Of a DNA stretch of 64,000 nt, positions 23,448 to 36,089 are shown piece after piece. Positions within the stretch are counted from its first letter, which is position 1. Each line of letters starts with the position of its first letter. Where the stretch lies: the NCBI RefSeq assembly GCF_022376445.1, contig NW_025955027.1:155006-219005 (forward strand), read 5' to 3'. The stretch is from Fomitopsis serialis. Lineage: Eukaryota > Basidiomycota > Agaricomycetes > Polyporales > Fomitopsidaceae. A program made the translations under genes and the position numbers. The notes under the pieces are model-generated. The model worked only from the letters and a program-made list of their open reading frames with translations. It did no database searches and was not told the DNA's origin.

Positions 23448-23894
23448 ACCATGAGGATGTCAAAATTACTTGTACTCATGATGCTTTAGTCCACGGTTGT
23501 AGTGTCGCTAATCTTACACATGCTATGATATACGTTGTTGTCAGTGTCCCAGATTATCCAGATGCTTTTGCTTGGAAATTACTGGCTTGTCTCCCTCTCA
23601 GACCTGATGTCTCGGATTTGGACCGCTAGATCAGAAGGCCTACTATATAGCATGGTAGTCGATGGAGCTCGCGAGCCTCAACCCATCATACAGTATGTAC
23701 AGTACCATAAAAGCACAGTATCAGTTCTACAATAGTGGTGTCCGCGGGTTAGCATCCCGTATTGTTTGTACATATATCTTTTGCAGCGAATTCCGATCCG
23801 CCTTTGGGCGGGTTGCTCTTGAGGAGGACGTATAAGGGACCTCAGCAGCAGGGTTCCTGCAACGTGCTTTGCCGATCCCAAGTGCTCCCAATTC
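23448..23894. other. Intergenic between convergent genes
   Basis: About 450 bp of 3' flanks of MTO1 and the MYND gene. No coding, tRNA or repeat feature was recognised. Confidence 0.4.
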
Positions 23895-26442
23895 TCAGTC
23901 GAACTCTACATCCTTGATGTCGTCGCGCAACAACAGGTGTACAGGAGGACTGTCCTTGCTGATGTCTTGGCGCCAGTCGCGGTTATACGGTGTCCGCTCA
24001 AGTCTCAGGGCCATGATTGTGTCTGTGACGTGTGGTGAGTGAATATTCTCATGGAGGACTCAAAGAATCGAATGCAGACCACGATCAAGCCACGCAGTGA
24101 CGCCTTCGCTCTGGCGGAGAATGAGGAACGAGACCAACGGGATCCCGGCTTTAGGCTGTTCCCTGAGTAACCCCTCGCAATACTCAAGGCCCTCGCCGCG
24201 ATTGAGTTTCAAGATGCGCTCGTCTCAGAGTAGACGTCGGACATGCGGACCACCGAGCATTTGACGATCTTGAACTTGTCCTTCGCGAGCGGGCCCGCGT
24301 TGGGAACGTACACGGACTGTTCGACGACGAGGTGCGTGCGTGCGCGGTCGGGGTTTTCGTGCAGCCGCAGCGCGTTGACGTAGGGCCATTGGTCGACGGC
24401 GTCGCGCCAGGCGTTCCAATCTTTCTCCCGTTGTGCGGCGGACGTGTCCGTCAGAGAGAGAAGCGCGATTTTCTTGTTCAAGGTCGCGATGTCTCTGAGG
24501 GAAGGCAGGTCAGCATAGGTTAGGCCTGCCCGGCGACTCGTCCCTTTGCACTCACTTGCAAGCGTCCCTGTCGGTCGAGTAAGCTGTGGTAAGTACTGTC
24601 ATGAGCAATACTCGATCAAGAACTCACTTGTGTAACGGCCAATCTTGCTTCTGACATTCGCGAGAGCTAAAGGACGGTTCAGCTGCAGGTCCTGTCATCT
24701 ACCCTGCCCGAAGGATATCGCACCAATAGTAGATCTTCTTGCACTTTGAGCACACGAACAGCTTCACCATCGGTTCCCGAGAAAAGCACTGCCTGCATTG
24801 CATGACAAGGCGGTGGTCGGTCTTGTCGGTGTGCTCGCGGCCTTCGATCCAGGACGGCCCACCGAGCGCTTCCAGAATCGGGCTCGCAGGTTCACCAACC
24901 GGCATCAGAAGCTCCCGGAGCATCGTGTCAGGCAGTAGATGCGGGTTCTTGCGGAACCACTTAATGAGCCACTTCTCCCTATTCCGAACATGAGATCTGC
25001 ACACGAGAGTGAAGCAACCTCAGGGGCCTCACTGTTTCTTTGCGGCGCCCGGCTTTCCGCGCCGTCGCAGGATGCGAGATAGGAATATCTTCGCTTTGAC
25101 TAGATCGCGTAGCCCGTCTGCGTTGGACGCAGGCGAGTCGGCGAGTCGCTCGAGCAGCGCCTCCGCCGTTGTATCATCCTCGCCGCTTCGCGTCAGAGCT
25201 TCCGCGAAGACTATCAAGAGTTCACTTCCCACGTGCGTGCATGTCAGAGTCTATCGACGTCGATCACAGACATATTTGACCAACCGCTGTGTTTTGAAGA
25301 GCGATGCAGCCGAACTACCCGATAATGCATACTCGATGATCTCCTTCTGGTACTTCGCAGCATCACCTGGTCGATTGACTTCCGGTTTTCTGGGAGGAAT
25401 CGCGGAGAGACAGCAGAGCGTCAGGGGAGCACAACGGCGGTACTGAAGTGGCTCACAAGAGAAGCAGAGTGAGCTTCGCTTTTGCTTGCAAGCGCTACAG
25501 CGTCCATCAGCAGCTGAGTAAGACACCCTTAAGAGACGTGGGTCGGCGCAGCTCACCATGAACAGTCTACCATTGCTCGTCAGAGCGCCTTGCGTGACAG
25601 CCCGTCCGCCAGAATTGGATGAGCTGTCCTCAGCTCGGACAATATGCCCAAAAGCGACGAGTTGCGCGTCCGTGCATTCGTGAGAACATCGACGAATTGC
25701 TCCAAGGCCCAGACTACTGATTCGAGGATATCCTTGGGGGCTGATTACCACACCGTTCAGTACCAGTACCACAATGCAGGCTATGTCCCATTACCGTCAT
25801 CGATGTGGATGAGGAAGCTGTACTTGAAGAGTCGGTGCACCTCGGTATTGAACACAAGCGATCGCGGGACTGGGTCTCGTACGATCTCGCCTGTGCGTGC
25901 ATTTTGCAGGAAAATCACGTCCTGCGCGGGCGTCATTGCCACGCTCTCTTTCAGTCCAGGCACTGAGGTTCACAGTGTGACGATATGCGCAGACAAATAG
26001 CGTTCTCTGCTGCGTACCTCTCGCGATGTCCTGCCTAACCAAGTCGAGGTCTGGCAACTGTCCGCGCGTAACGCGAGACTCTTGACTGTCTGTCAGCTGC
26101 AGAACGAATTGGAGGCGTTGGCGCCGCTGAGCTGGCGGAGAGCTCATCATGATATTTGCAGAAACACGGTTGCGAGAACGGAATGAGGGAGCTGGAAGCT
26201 ATTGCTAAAGGCGAGGGCCTCAGGCGCGCAGCGGTTTGCAACAGGCGCTGAGTCACGGGACGTCCATATCCCTGCATGAGTTTCCTTATCGAGACTGATA
26301 GTGGCCTCTGTCCAGATCTTCCTCGGGTGTTCAGTATCGGTTTCTGTCTCAAAACGGTTAAATAACTCTCTCGCACTCCTTCGTCGGTTTCAGGCTCGCG
26401 GAAAGGTGTCTGCAGCGAGTTTATGTAACGCAGCATCCCCAT
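23895..26442 (-). CDS. MYND-finger protein of a second family
   Basis: Multi-exon gene starting at ATG 26442 (MGMLRYINSLQTPFREPETD). Middle exons encode helical repeats (LLIVFAEALTRSGEDDTTAE, NREKWLIKWFRKNPHLLPD). A MYND zinc finger follows: CRQC..CSKCKKIYYC split by an intron, then SRECQKQDWPLHK near 24640..24660. The conserved 3' part reads AAQREKDWNAWRDAVDQWPY, then NALRLHENPDR, LAKDKFKIVKCSVVRMSDVY, PLVSFLILRQSEGVTAWLDR and YNRDWRQDISKDSPP, ending VEFD with TGA at 23895..23897. One missing base near 24230 breaks the frame between MSDVY and ILKLNRGEG. Partner and role are unknown. A broken relative is split around the Helitron-like element (36090..36360 and 40711..41300). The 5' exon joins between 25250 and 26330 are uncertain. 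Confidence 0.65.
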
Positions 26443-26658
26443 ATGGTACCTCGAAAGCCTAACCTGAACCCGTCACATTTACGCATGTTTTCAGGCCTGA
26501 TTCACGCTGAGAATGTGATTCAGTCTGGAATTGGCGAGTGATGATGCATATGACTCCCATACACCCCGGCACTGGTTCTCTGCGATATGATGAAAGAATA
26601 TACGAGTCGATGAAGCCAAGTCCATGCTCTTTCTACGTCCCTTGGTGCCCCAATGGGG

Positions 26659-27795
26659 TCAGTCATCCAGCAAGACACCAAGGTATGTTGAGCTCCGTGC
26701 CGGCTTGTACGGCTTGCATTTCCCCTTATGATGTTTCCAGTCCTCCTTCTGACATTTCCTAGGAGGCGCACAGTACGCCACACTCTTGCAGCGCGAACAC
26801 ACCAGCAACGCCTTCCCCGAGCCGTCCTTTTGCGCTCTCGCACAGAAAGCACAAGCCTTGATCCCAGGCACCCTCCTCCGCTCGTCCTCCTCCAGCACGA
26901 TGTCCCACATCGGAAACTCCATCTGGGACCGCGTCACCCCATACGCCTGTATCATCTGCTGGTGCGAGCTCGACATGACCCACCGCGCCGACACCCCGTC
27001 GTTGTTCAGCACGTCCAGGTTCCCGCCGTGCGCGAAGAACCACGCGAGCGCGTCCCGCGCCCTCTTCTTCGCCGCCGCGTCGTACCCGCGCAGCATCGCC
27101 ACCTCCGCCGCGGCTGTGTCGCCGTAGCGGTTCCGCGCGTTCACGTCCCCGCCCGCGTCGTGCAGGATCTGCGCGTACTCGGGGTCGAACGTGGGCTTCG
27201 TCGAGATGGCGTGGTAGATCGCCTGCGCGCCCGACAGGTCCGTCCCGTCCACGGGCACCTTCACCTCGTCGATAAGAAACCTGGCGGCCCGGAGGTGCTC
27301 TGCGCGCATCGGCGGGAGCAGGAGCGTGCTTAAGAGAATGAGATTGAAGATCGGGACCTGCGTCGGGCCCCAGCGCTTTTCGTAGATCTCCCGGACCACA
27401 GCTGCGCGTGGATCGGGTGCGCCGCTCTGCGAGTGCGCGTGGGTGCGGTCGCGGATGACTTCTTTTACGGCGTCGAGACGTCCGAAAAAGACTGCGATCC
27501 CGAGGTCGTCCGTGAGGTCCCTCTTCGGGAGCATGTGGTTGGAGCTGAACCATCTTCTCAACCGGGCTGCTTCAACACCCTTGAGAGGGTCGTTACTGTT
27601 TCACAAATCGGCGTCAAACACGCGAACTGCAACTACGACGAGAATGCGCACCTTTTGGCTAGCTCCTCTTCGGTTCTGTCAGAAGGATGGTCAGTACAGC
27701 ACATAGGCAAAGAGTGGAGTAGTCGCCTGCCTCCCTTCTCCAGCGTTCAGCTGGCGCAGAATTTCCAAACCCCTCGCGTTGTCCTGCGAATTCAT
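26659..27795 (-). CDS. MYND-finger protein with ankyrin-like region, copy 2
   Basis: Two exons, 27698..27795 and 26659..27595, give 1035 bp and 344 residues, intact. The first exon starts at ATG 27795 (MNSQDNARGLEILRQLNAG); the splice joins VLNDPLKGVEAARLRRWF. The middle has ankyrin-like units (LHDAGGDVNARNRYGDTAAA, FFAHGGNLDVLNNDGVSARW). The C-terminal MYND finger shows CAFCARAQ..LVCSRCKSVAYCAPP and CQKEDWKHHKGKC. It is the paralogue of 5033..6170: block order and total length agree, but here the short middle exon of copy 1 is absent as a separate exon. GC content of the main exon is high compared with its flanks. Function: zinc-dependent protein interaction is likely; nothing more can be said. 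Confidence 0.85.
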
Positions 27796-29606
27796 GGCTA
27801 GCCCTTATCCACTCTCAGGTTATTCCGTAGTGACAGTACGGTTGAACTTGGGATGACCCGGGACAATCCCGCTTCGGCTATCATATATCATCGATCATCC
27901 CTTCTCCGCCAGATCGCCATGAGGCTACTGCCTGGCCTCGGTGTTCCTCTTGAATTTACGTCGCTCCAGCTGAAGTCACCTGCCACCGTTGTATATGGAA
28001 GAAGGCAAACCGGTCTGACAGAACGCATCAGCTCAGAAGACAAACCTCAGATTCATAATCCACGCGTAAGTGCAGTTATGTGTCGTATTTTGCGCCGAGG
28101 ACAAGTATATATGCGACTATTGTTGTGTGTCAGACTTGGAATATCACTGTAGGAATAAAGTTTGGTTGAGAGCCGACTAAACGACACTGGAAGTCTCGCA
28201 ACCTGCACGCACCCAAAGCGGTAAGGCGCATCCCATATGTAGTAGGATTGTGGCGGGAGAGCATGGCAGCTTGCCAGTTTGTGGCTGTCACCGACACGAC
28301 TTGTTGAATTTTAGTGATGACGTCGGAGGCGGTTTAATGACGCCAGCGGACGTTCGGTCGTGTCCATGTCAACCCTGTGCCCATCCATATATAAGACGGA
28401 AAGCGGTGAATCTGTTCAACGTCCCCCCTCTCTCGCGTACTGCCATCTGCTTTCGTCAAAGAAGATTTTAAAAAAGGGTGAACACTGATGAATCACTCAA
28501 CCAAGAGGGCCCAGAGGCGACGCACCCACATATGGATCCTCAGCGTGGGCGGTTACCCGGGCATATAATGCGGGGAAGCCGGGAAGCTTGAACTGTAAGC
28601 ATCATGCACCGGCATGTGGTGCGTCTCTCCTCCTCCACAACAATCTCTTGATAATCGTGCGTTACGTGCAGCGTTGCTGAGATGGCACGCTTACATACAC
28701 CCCGATAGCTCCGTCGTTCTGGATCAGCATCGATGATGGAAGACAAGAGCTGTCGCAACAATAGTCAAGCTCTCAGGCTAAAGACAACGTAAGCCTGCTC
28801 TTCTGTACTACACCGCCTGCGTCGCAAGCCGTGTACAGAACCACATGCTTACCTCGTGGATGGATGCTTGTTATGAATTTGACGTGGCAAGGTTTCTGCA
28901 CAGCCCTGCAGCGTTGTTTTCATTCAACGCCGTCGATCAGGGATGATCGAGTCCTCGAACACCCGAACCGAGAGCGCACTCTAGATCTGTGTGCAAACCT
29001 CCCGAAGAAGCTGCACCGTTCGAAGTCAATCAGAACATAAGCGAGGATCGAGACTTGCGTGATAACTGGGAAGAACATCGACATGGCAACACAGGCTTGA
29101 CGGAGGACAAGGGAGAGGCGCCAAATCTCACCTTGCTCTCTCACTACCACCACTGTAAGTCGCTCCCTACTGTAACTGTGCCCCATCTTTGCGAAGGTGG
29201 CTAGCACCCGCCCACGCTCTTTGCCATCTGTCTTTCGCGTGTCCTGACGAACTTCTCAATTCACTTCCGTTGCTTGAAACACGAGGCTCGCGGAACCATT
29301 GCGGAGGTTGCCGGGCGACGCCACCGGCTAAAGGACTGCTATATTGGGGGAGGGTTGATTTGGGTCGTCTCGCGCGTTTTCTTCGCCCTGCTCGCCCCCA
29401 CGAGGCTGCCCGTCGTCAATCTCCACGAGGCTCTCGCGTTCAAGGCCTCTGAGCAGCGAGCGTGCCTCCGAGCCTCCGTCAGCCGTGCTGCGCCCGCGTG
29501 CACGTCGGAAAATCCATCTAATCTACACGCCAACTCGCGCTCTGCCCACCCTACTCCTGCTTACTCTACGCTCGCGTTGCATGCCTTCCGTGCCTAATCT
29601 ACGAAT
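27796..29606. other. 1.8-kb stretch with no recognised gene
   Basis: Several short open stretches occur on both strands, the longest on the minus strand at 28540..28761, but none has a known motif, a splice-consistent extension or a paralogue in the window. The last part should hold the promoter of the membrane-protein gene at 29607. Confidence 0.35.
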
Positions 29607-32600
29607 ATGTCACGACAGTACGACTCGAGTACGCCGTCGTCCGAGGACCCTTCGCCAAAATCCACGATTCCACGTTCTAGCACTGGCTCGCCGCCAGGCA
29701 GCGCAGGCGAGCAGGAACGTCCCAGTACCGGAGACGTCGACCAGCCTTCTTCGCCCCCGCAATCGCCTCCGGGCAAGTCGTCGAGCTCGGAGGGCTACCC
29801 CTCCTGGCTCCCCAAGCGTCCTCCTCCACCCGCGCCGCGTTCCACTTTGCAGTCCTCTGTCGCTGGCATGTACACTGGCGCTGAGCCCGGTCCGAGCACT
29901 GAGCCGTTCGTAGGCGGGCGGAAACCTACGCCTCGCTCGGTACGCATTGTCAGTCTGCAGGGGTCAGGCGACCAGGCGGAGAAAGAGTCCAAGGCACGTC
30001 GCGAGCCCACGGATCAGTCTCGCGCGTTCTCTGGGCCCGCGCACGCACGTGTATGGTCGCGCGCGACGAGCGCAGGCCTCACGCCGACGTTGTTCTCGTC
30101 GGGCTCGCCTCAGTTTCCGCGGCCGCGGTTTCGCTCGGCTGGGCTCCACTTGGAGCTGCTGCGACACCCTTCATGGAGGATGCGCTGCTTATTTTTCTTC
30201 TTCCCTCTCTTCGTCTTTGCGCACATCCCGCTGCAGACGTTCTTCGATTTCAATGCTGTATTCATCTTGATTCTGTGAGTGTGTTGCTGTGGGCTTGTTC
30301 TCATGCTCACCGCTACGACTGCAGGATTGCCAAGTTCCCAACCCTCTGCGCCTGGTGTGCCCGGCTCGGGGCGGGATTGGGCGCTGGCTGCAGCCGCCTA
30401 CATTGCTTGCTGGTTCACCTGGATCGTTGTAATTTCTATTGTATATGAGCTCCTCTATTCTTTCACCCGCCGTTGGAGAGTCAGTGAGTGTCTCGTGTCT
30501 CTCAATTGTTTCCTCGCAATTGTACTCACATTGCTACAGAACGACCGCTAATGTTCCCCCTGTACATATCCTCGCCCGCATTCAACCTTGTCTCCATGAC
30601 GTCGTACACCAACTTCTGCTTCATGTATCATATCCGCGTGTCCGCCTTCACCGGGGAGCACGCCTCCTTGCGCGACGGGCTTGCCGAGACGGCACATTAT
30701 TACTCACAGAATGGCCGACTGTCATCCTGCTCATGCCGCGTGCGGCGCTCTCGCTGGCGGTCTTGCTGGCGTTCTGGTCCCCTCAGCCCGGTGCGATCGC
30801 GCAGGACGACGCTGGGATCAGCCCACGGGACGGGACGTTCTTCCGTGCGGACGGCACTCTCACCGACTACGCCCGTGGCGTACTCATTGCCAACGCTGCT
30901 TGGACGGCGTGGCGGATCCTCGTCTCTTCTTGAGCTTGTACGTGTATTCCGAAGTCTCGCGTCAAGGACGTACTGAAACTGACATCTCCCATCAGTATCG
31001 GCCTCTGGATTGTCAGTGGGCAGGGCTGTGCCGGCCTCTGCGGGCCACGCTATCGCTGGGAGGAGGATGACGCCGAGAAGACGGCGACGCTCGTGAACGA
31101 CACGCTGTCCGAGCAGGACGCACTCCCGTGGTCGTGGAAGGAGTGCACGCTCCTGCGGATCAAGGACGCGCACGACTTCTGTCTGACGAAGCAGCCGCGT
31201 GGCCCAGGTCGCGAGTCGCGCGAGCCGTCCGTCCCTATCGAGGGCATGGAGCGCATCTTCGCAGCGGTGGGCCTGCCGTCGGCGCATCAACCCGCACGGC
31301 GGGGTGTGCTCTCGGACGAGCTGTTTGCGACTCCGGAGCCGATGGTGGGCAGGAGGTCCCGGAGGACGAGGAGAAGCGCCGCATGAGCAAGTCGGCACCG
31401 GAGCTGTCGAATATCGCGTATCCGCCGCCGACGGCGAAGCTGAAGGATAAGCAACCTGCGGCCCCGCCATCGTCCTATCCATTCGCGGCATACCCTGCAC
31501 AGCTGTCCTCGGAGGAGAGCGTACCGTTCCCGCCATCACCTGAACCCGATGAGAAGGAGGTGCCGACTGAGGCCGGCGAGGAGGAACAGGAGGGCGAGGA
31601 GGAGGAAGGGGAGGAGGAGGAAGAAGAGGAGGAAGAAGCAGAGGGGAGCGGAGAACCCTCAGACAGACGGACTTCCGGTTCGATGTCCAGTCTCGGACAA
31701 CCCATAGCCTCGAGATATCCCTTCCAGTTCCGAGCGCCGACGCGGGCCAGTGCTTCCCCCGCGTCACACAGGTCTCATATGACGCGGTCCACTCCTCAGT
31801 CGACTTCGACGCCGTCGCGATCGACTCACACGCATTCAACGCCGTCGACGCGCCTCTCACGCTCGACGCAGTCGACAGGCAACCAGGAGTCATCGGACTC
31901 ACCGAACGGAAGCTCCAACGCGCACAATAGCTCGATGTCGTCGAGCTTCGGTAGCGTCATCCCAATGCCTCCGAGGCATCCGCAGGTACAGAGGAGGGCA
32001 AGAGCAGGCACAGTGCCCGCAGTGCTCGCGTCCCCCACGCCTGCTGTATATCCTGCGGGACGGCCGCGTGCGCGGACACGCACCGAAAGCGTGGTGACTG
32101 ATACGTCCATGACGTTCGGCCAGCTCCCTGCGCCTGTGTTTGACTCGGATCTTGATCCTCACGAGGACTCGTCACTCATGGACGTCCCCGAGGCAGAGGG
32201 TTCGATCGAGGAAGCAGAACAGGAGGATAGCGTAGGCTTGCTGTCTGCGGGACCGAGCCCACATGCGTCCCGCGTAAGCCTCCGTCATCGGGCGAGTGGC
32301 CTTTCGCATCGGCGGGCTAACGGCTCCCGCTCGCGCTCTGGTAGGGGATCAGGTTCCGGGTCTGGGTCGGGTTCAAGATCGCAGTCCCGCTCGCGCACGA
32401 ACTCGGCCACCTCGCGCTCGGAGTCAGCAAGTCGAGGGCGCAGTCATTGATTCATCCCTAACAGCTGCGTCGAGGTCATCCTTGGATCTGCACGATCCCG
32501 CGCACATTCCATGGTTCGACTGTCGGATTCGCCGTTTGAGTCGTCCGCTTCGGACGCGGTTCTGAGCAGTCCGGAGAACCATACGTTTGGTCATCCTCTC

Positions 32601-32993
32601 AGAGAGCAATGGCGTGAGGAGGAAGCAGGACAGGGTGGAGTTCCTGAGGTCCCGGAAGTTGTCCTGCCTTCGTCCTCCGAGTCTGGTTCAGATCCACATT
32701 CGGGCGGAGAAGGCGACGAACATCCGCACGAGCTTCGAGAAGCTCGCTCGACTCTGTCAACGAACGCGCCCTCTGCCCACGCACCCTCGGAGCAGACATC
32801 TGAATGGAGTTCGCACACTGAACGTCTTGGGATCCCCATTGTCGGTCGGCGACCTGCCGCCGAAGAGAGCCAGCCCGATATCAGCACAGCGGATCAGTCG
32901 TATGTGACCGCCCCGGCGACGGTCCAAGGATCAACGACGCCTTCCGTGCAGACCCTTCAAGCTGGGGTGACGTCGCGCGCTATCCTGATGAAA
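29607..32993 (+). CDS. Multi-pass membrane protein with long Ser/Arg/acidic tail
   Basis: Starts at ATG 29607 (MSRQYDSSTPSSEDPSPKS) with a Pro/Ser-rich cytosolic-type leader. Hydrophobic segments follow: LFFFFPLFVFAHIPLQTFF, YIACWFTWIVVISIVYELLY, a segment around FNLVSMTSYTNFCFMYHI, VILLMPRAALSLAVLLAFW, and IGLWIVSGQGCAGLCGPRY. The soluble part EQDALPWSWKECTLLRIKDA is followed by a run of Glu (EEEGEEEEEEEEEAEG), Ser/Thr-rich repeats (STPSRSTHTHSTPSTRLSRS) and an SR-rich stretch (GSGSGSGSRSQSRSR). The frame needs one base near 30717 (YYSQN-WPTVIL) and one near 31350 (TPEPMVG-EVPEDEE); both are missing bases. The true end is unclear: a stop occurs at 32448..32450, yet coding-like sequence continues to about 32990 after two more frame changes. 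I recognise it as a conserved-looking basidiomycete type but cannot name it. Confidence 0.55.
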
Positions 32994-33574
32994 CGTGGCG
33001 GCCTGCCTGAAGCGCATTGGTTGTGCGTGGACCTTTCTTGGGACGGACTCTGGATGAACTATCAAAAACTCTCATCAGTTATTCCTGTGTTTATACCTAC
33101 TATTGCATTTGCAGACCCTAGATTATTGCTCGCATCTTCATCCCCGCCTTCCCCCATCCCCCTTAAACCCCTCATGACCGCCATCCGCATGATACTCACG
33201 CGATACCTTCGACCTGTCACATTACAATATAAAATAAAACATCGTAGCGTTTTTTCACGCGTTACCGTTCTCGGACTTGCCTACGTCAAGTGGGACATCG
33301 TTCGCACAACAAAGCCCAGACATCTACCTCCGAACAAACTTGAGAGGCGGCTCCTGTCGAGAGTCCACAAGGCATCCCGTCAACGAGAAGACACCAGCGC
33401 ATCCTGCGCTTGTACTATGTAATTACTTACTTACATACCGTAGTAGTGTCGACTCCGGGCGCTCAAGCGTTCGAGCGTCGCGATCATGTGGCTAGTCGCG
33501 TAGCGATCGTACCGTCGTGCGCGAGTCTACTTATTTCACCACCACCTTATAACTGCAGAACGACACTCCACGCG
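32994..33574. other. AT-richer intergenic stretch
   Basis: About 580 bp, probably the 3' region of the membrane-protein gene followed by the upstream region of the next unknown-family copy. No gene recognised. Confidence 0.35.
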
Positions 33575-35499
33575 ATGTCCACGCTCAGTTTCGATTTTGA
33601 CGCGTTGGTATCCACCATTTCCGCTGATGCCCATGTGCGGCAGCGCTCTCGAAGCACCTGTATTCTGCTTTGGACACACTACCCGTGACACATGCGCGGA
33701 AGCTAGCCAAGTGCTTCCAGGACTCAGGAGAAGAAATACGATACACGCAAAGCTTGGTCACGCAGGTGGACTACGACGGACGAAAGCGAACATTTGAGGC
33801 GGACCTGAAAGCCGCAGTGGATTCGCTGGACGTCGCCGTCTGGAGGGAAACAACGGAGAAGTGGTTGCGTATCATGGGGGAGTGGCTTCCGACGCTATGG
33901 GGCTTGGAGTGGAGAAGGGGCTTGAACAGGAACTCGTACGGCAGTGTCTCACGTTCTGCGAAGAAGTTATGCGTCGCATGGTGCCACCATCCGACATAGT
34001 AGCTGACTGGTCAGTAATCACACTTCTAGCTTCGAGCATGATTCAGTCTGATTCTCAACAATATGGACGGTAGGCCAGATCCTTGCGTCAACATAGACAT
34101 TCAGGATGAAAGCGGATCTTCGGTCTTCAAACAGGCAGAATGTCCTCTCGGTCACATCCTTGCATGGATGTGGATAGAACTACTCATGGATTCGCTGGTG
34201 GGGAGTTCGAGCTCTGAATTGACATCCGTCAAAGACACTGTGGCAGTCCTTCAACAATCGAACATATCGTGCGGGCTACAGGCCATTCTTGGCGCACGCA
34301 TGAATGACAGTCGTAAGTTTGCTTTGACTCAGACGCTGCCTAATATTGACTGCTAGGATATCAGCATCCACCACTGCATCAGTGGGCGACACCACGATTC
34401 AGCTCATGAGCGACAACGCGTCTCGGTCCACTTTCGATCACTGGTCATCCGACAAGCAACAGAAGTTGCCTGAACTACGCACCCTCTTCTTCGCCCCGGA
34501 GATCCGGACGTTCAAGGCATCGCCCACCTATCTCCACTTCAAATCGCTCATCGGCCGCCTGCCTAGCTTGCGGGACCCGCTGTTGTGTGCCACTCGCGAG
34601 AGAGTCCGCGACAACGCGAGGAGCCGAATCCTCCGGATTGAGTGGGAGGCGGCTGTCGACATCTACTGGAGATGGGGGAAAGTGGCGGATGCATTAAGTC
34701 TACAGAAGACGTTGGCCGCTATCCCTATGGACGAACACGTGTTGAATGCTCAACTCGTTCTGTTCAAGCGGTTGAAGTCGAAACGACCTGAAAAAGCAGT
34801 AGCCATGATGAAGACGCTCCTGGAACACACAATCGGGCGTTGCTGGCTACAGATTGCTCGGGTGTATCCCGGCTGGGACGATGCTTGGGATTGGCTAGAC
34901 GAGGCTGTCCATGACGGCCAATTACCAGAGAAAGGGCCGACTGGCGCAATCGACGCGGAGCGAACGCAGAGAGATCAGAAATTGGCTCACTTCAGAGTGC
35001 TTCTTGGTCCCTCGGCAGCGGTTGAAGACGAAAAGATAGTGACATCGCTCGCTGGACAGAAACGTGCCAGGGAAGAAGAGAAGAGGTCTTCCGGATGGGG
35101 CTTAGCGCGCGACGTGCAACGATGTTTGAAAGAACTGGATGCCGCTTCGGAGGACGTCCAAGATGATGTTGGTGCCGTGGCTTTAGCAAAGGCTGCTCTT
35201 CGAAGCGACCATCTGTCCGGCGTTGACGGTGTTTTCAACGCACTGCACGATAGGTTCGCACCGCTCTTTTGTTGTATTCGCGTGCTCAGGCTCATGGGTC
35301 CGTGAATTACAGTACATCCGAGATACTTGTTCGTGCCGGATTACACGCATTGAGAGACGTCCTTAGGGGCAAATGGAACACCAAACACGACTATACTGCC
35401 TCTATTGATGGCGAACGACCAGCAAAGAAAGCTCGTATTGAAGCGACACACGTCGCTCGTACTGAAGTGACACACGCCCGTGCGGACCCGAAGCCATGA
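33575..35499 (+). pseudogene. Unknown-family gene, copy 3 (two frameshifts)
   Basis: Third paralogue of 2696..4589. Exons 33575..34009, 34074..34312, 34365..35253 and 35313..35499 keep exactly the splice positions of copy 2. Exon 1 loses the frame twice: near 33640 (just before LSKHLYSALDTLP in another frame) and near 33900 (before LGVEKGLEQELV). Each is a single missing base, and adding two bases makes the total divisible by three (584 codons), so the rest is coherent. Exon 2 has CPLGHILAWMWIELL, exon 3 YPGWDDAWDWLDEAV and SSGWGLARDVQRCLKEL, and the tail PAKKARIEATHVART. It is called a pseudogene with reserve, since sequencing error would give the same picture. Confidence 0.6.
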
Positions 35500-36089
35500 C
35501 GGCCTCTGCCTCCTCGCTAGAGCAACAGCGTGCAAGATGGTAGAGTATGACCGACGGTCAACACGTACGATTGTAACTACGAATGTTCGCTTGAATATAG
35601 TGACAATGACTCGGTCAGGTCGGTATGCTACTCTCGTGCATTGCAGTCTAATTGCATGTTGGTCGATCCTCAGTCCTTCGACGTCGCACACGCGCCAAAT
35701 TACGATGTTAGATGGAGCCGATCGTTGTTCAAGTGCGCTGCCCACGAGACTGGGAGCTGAACGCTGCGCAGTCGCTTGCGTACGGGTAAGAAGAGTCAAA
35801 CGTCGACGTCTTCCTGGAGGGAGAGCGCGTTTGTGATCGCTCCGGGTCTGCGTCATCTGTGTCACTGCCACTCAACAGTAGCCTAAGCATGCTATTACAC
35901 CCAGAAATTACAAGCATTCCAAGACATCCAGCCATCTCTACAAGAAATCGATCCTCATGTGCGCACTGTCGCTTGCTCGTACTACAAATTTTAGACCAAT
36001 GACTATGCTCGTCCTCAGAACGGCAGAACGGCGGCACTGCTACGGTACCGCGTGGTTTCTTGGTCGTAGGCAGGGTGCCCGGGCGGCGT
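35500..36089. other. No gene recognised
   Basis: About 590 bp between unknown-family copy 3 and the MYND relic. No motif, repeat or splice-consistent ORF was seen. Confidence 0.3.

Noticed and set aside
23715..23880. Possible tRNA (GTGGTGTCCGCGGGTTAGCATCCC stretch)
   Set aside because: No matching acceptor stem or T-loop could be found around it.
26728..27333. Plus-strand ORF of 201 codons opposite MYND copy 2
   Set aside because: Arg/His/Pro-rich shadow of the MYND exon on the other strand.
28540..28761. Minus-strand ORF of 73 codons in the 1.8-kb gap
   Set aside because: It looks protein-like for a short stretch but has no recognisable domain or start context; left as unassigned.
30700..31902. 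Minus-strand ORF of 400 codons opposite the membrane-protein gene
   Set aside because: Pro/Arg-rich shadow of a G/C-rich coding strand; the plus strand carries membrane segments and splice sites.
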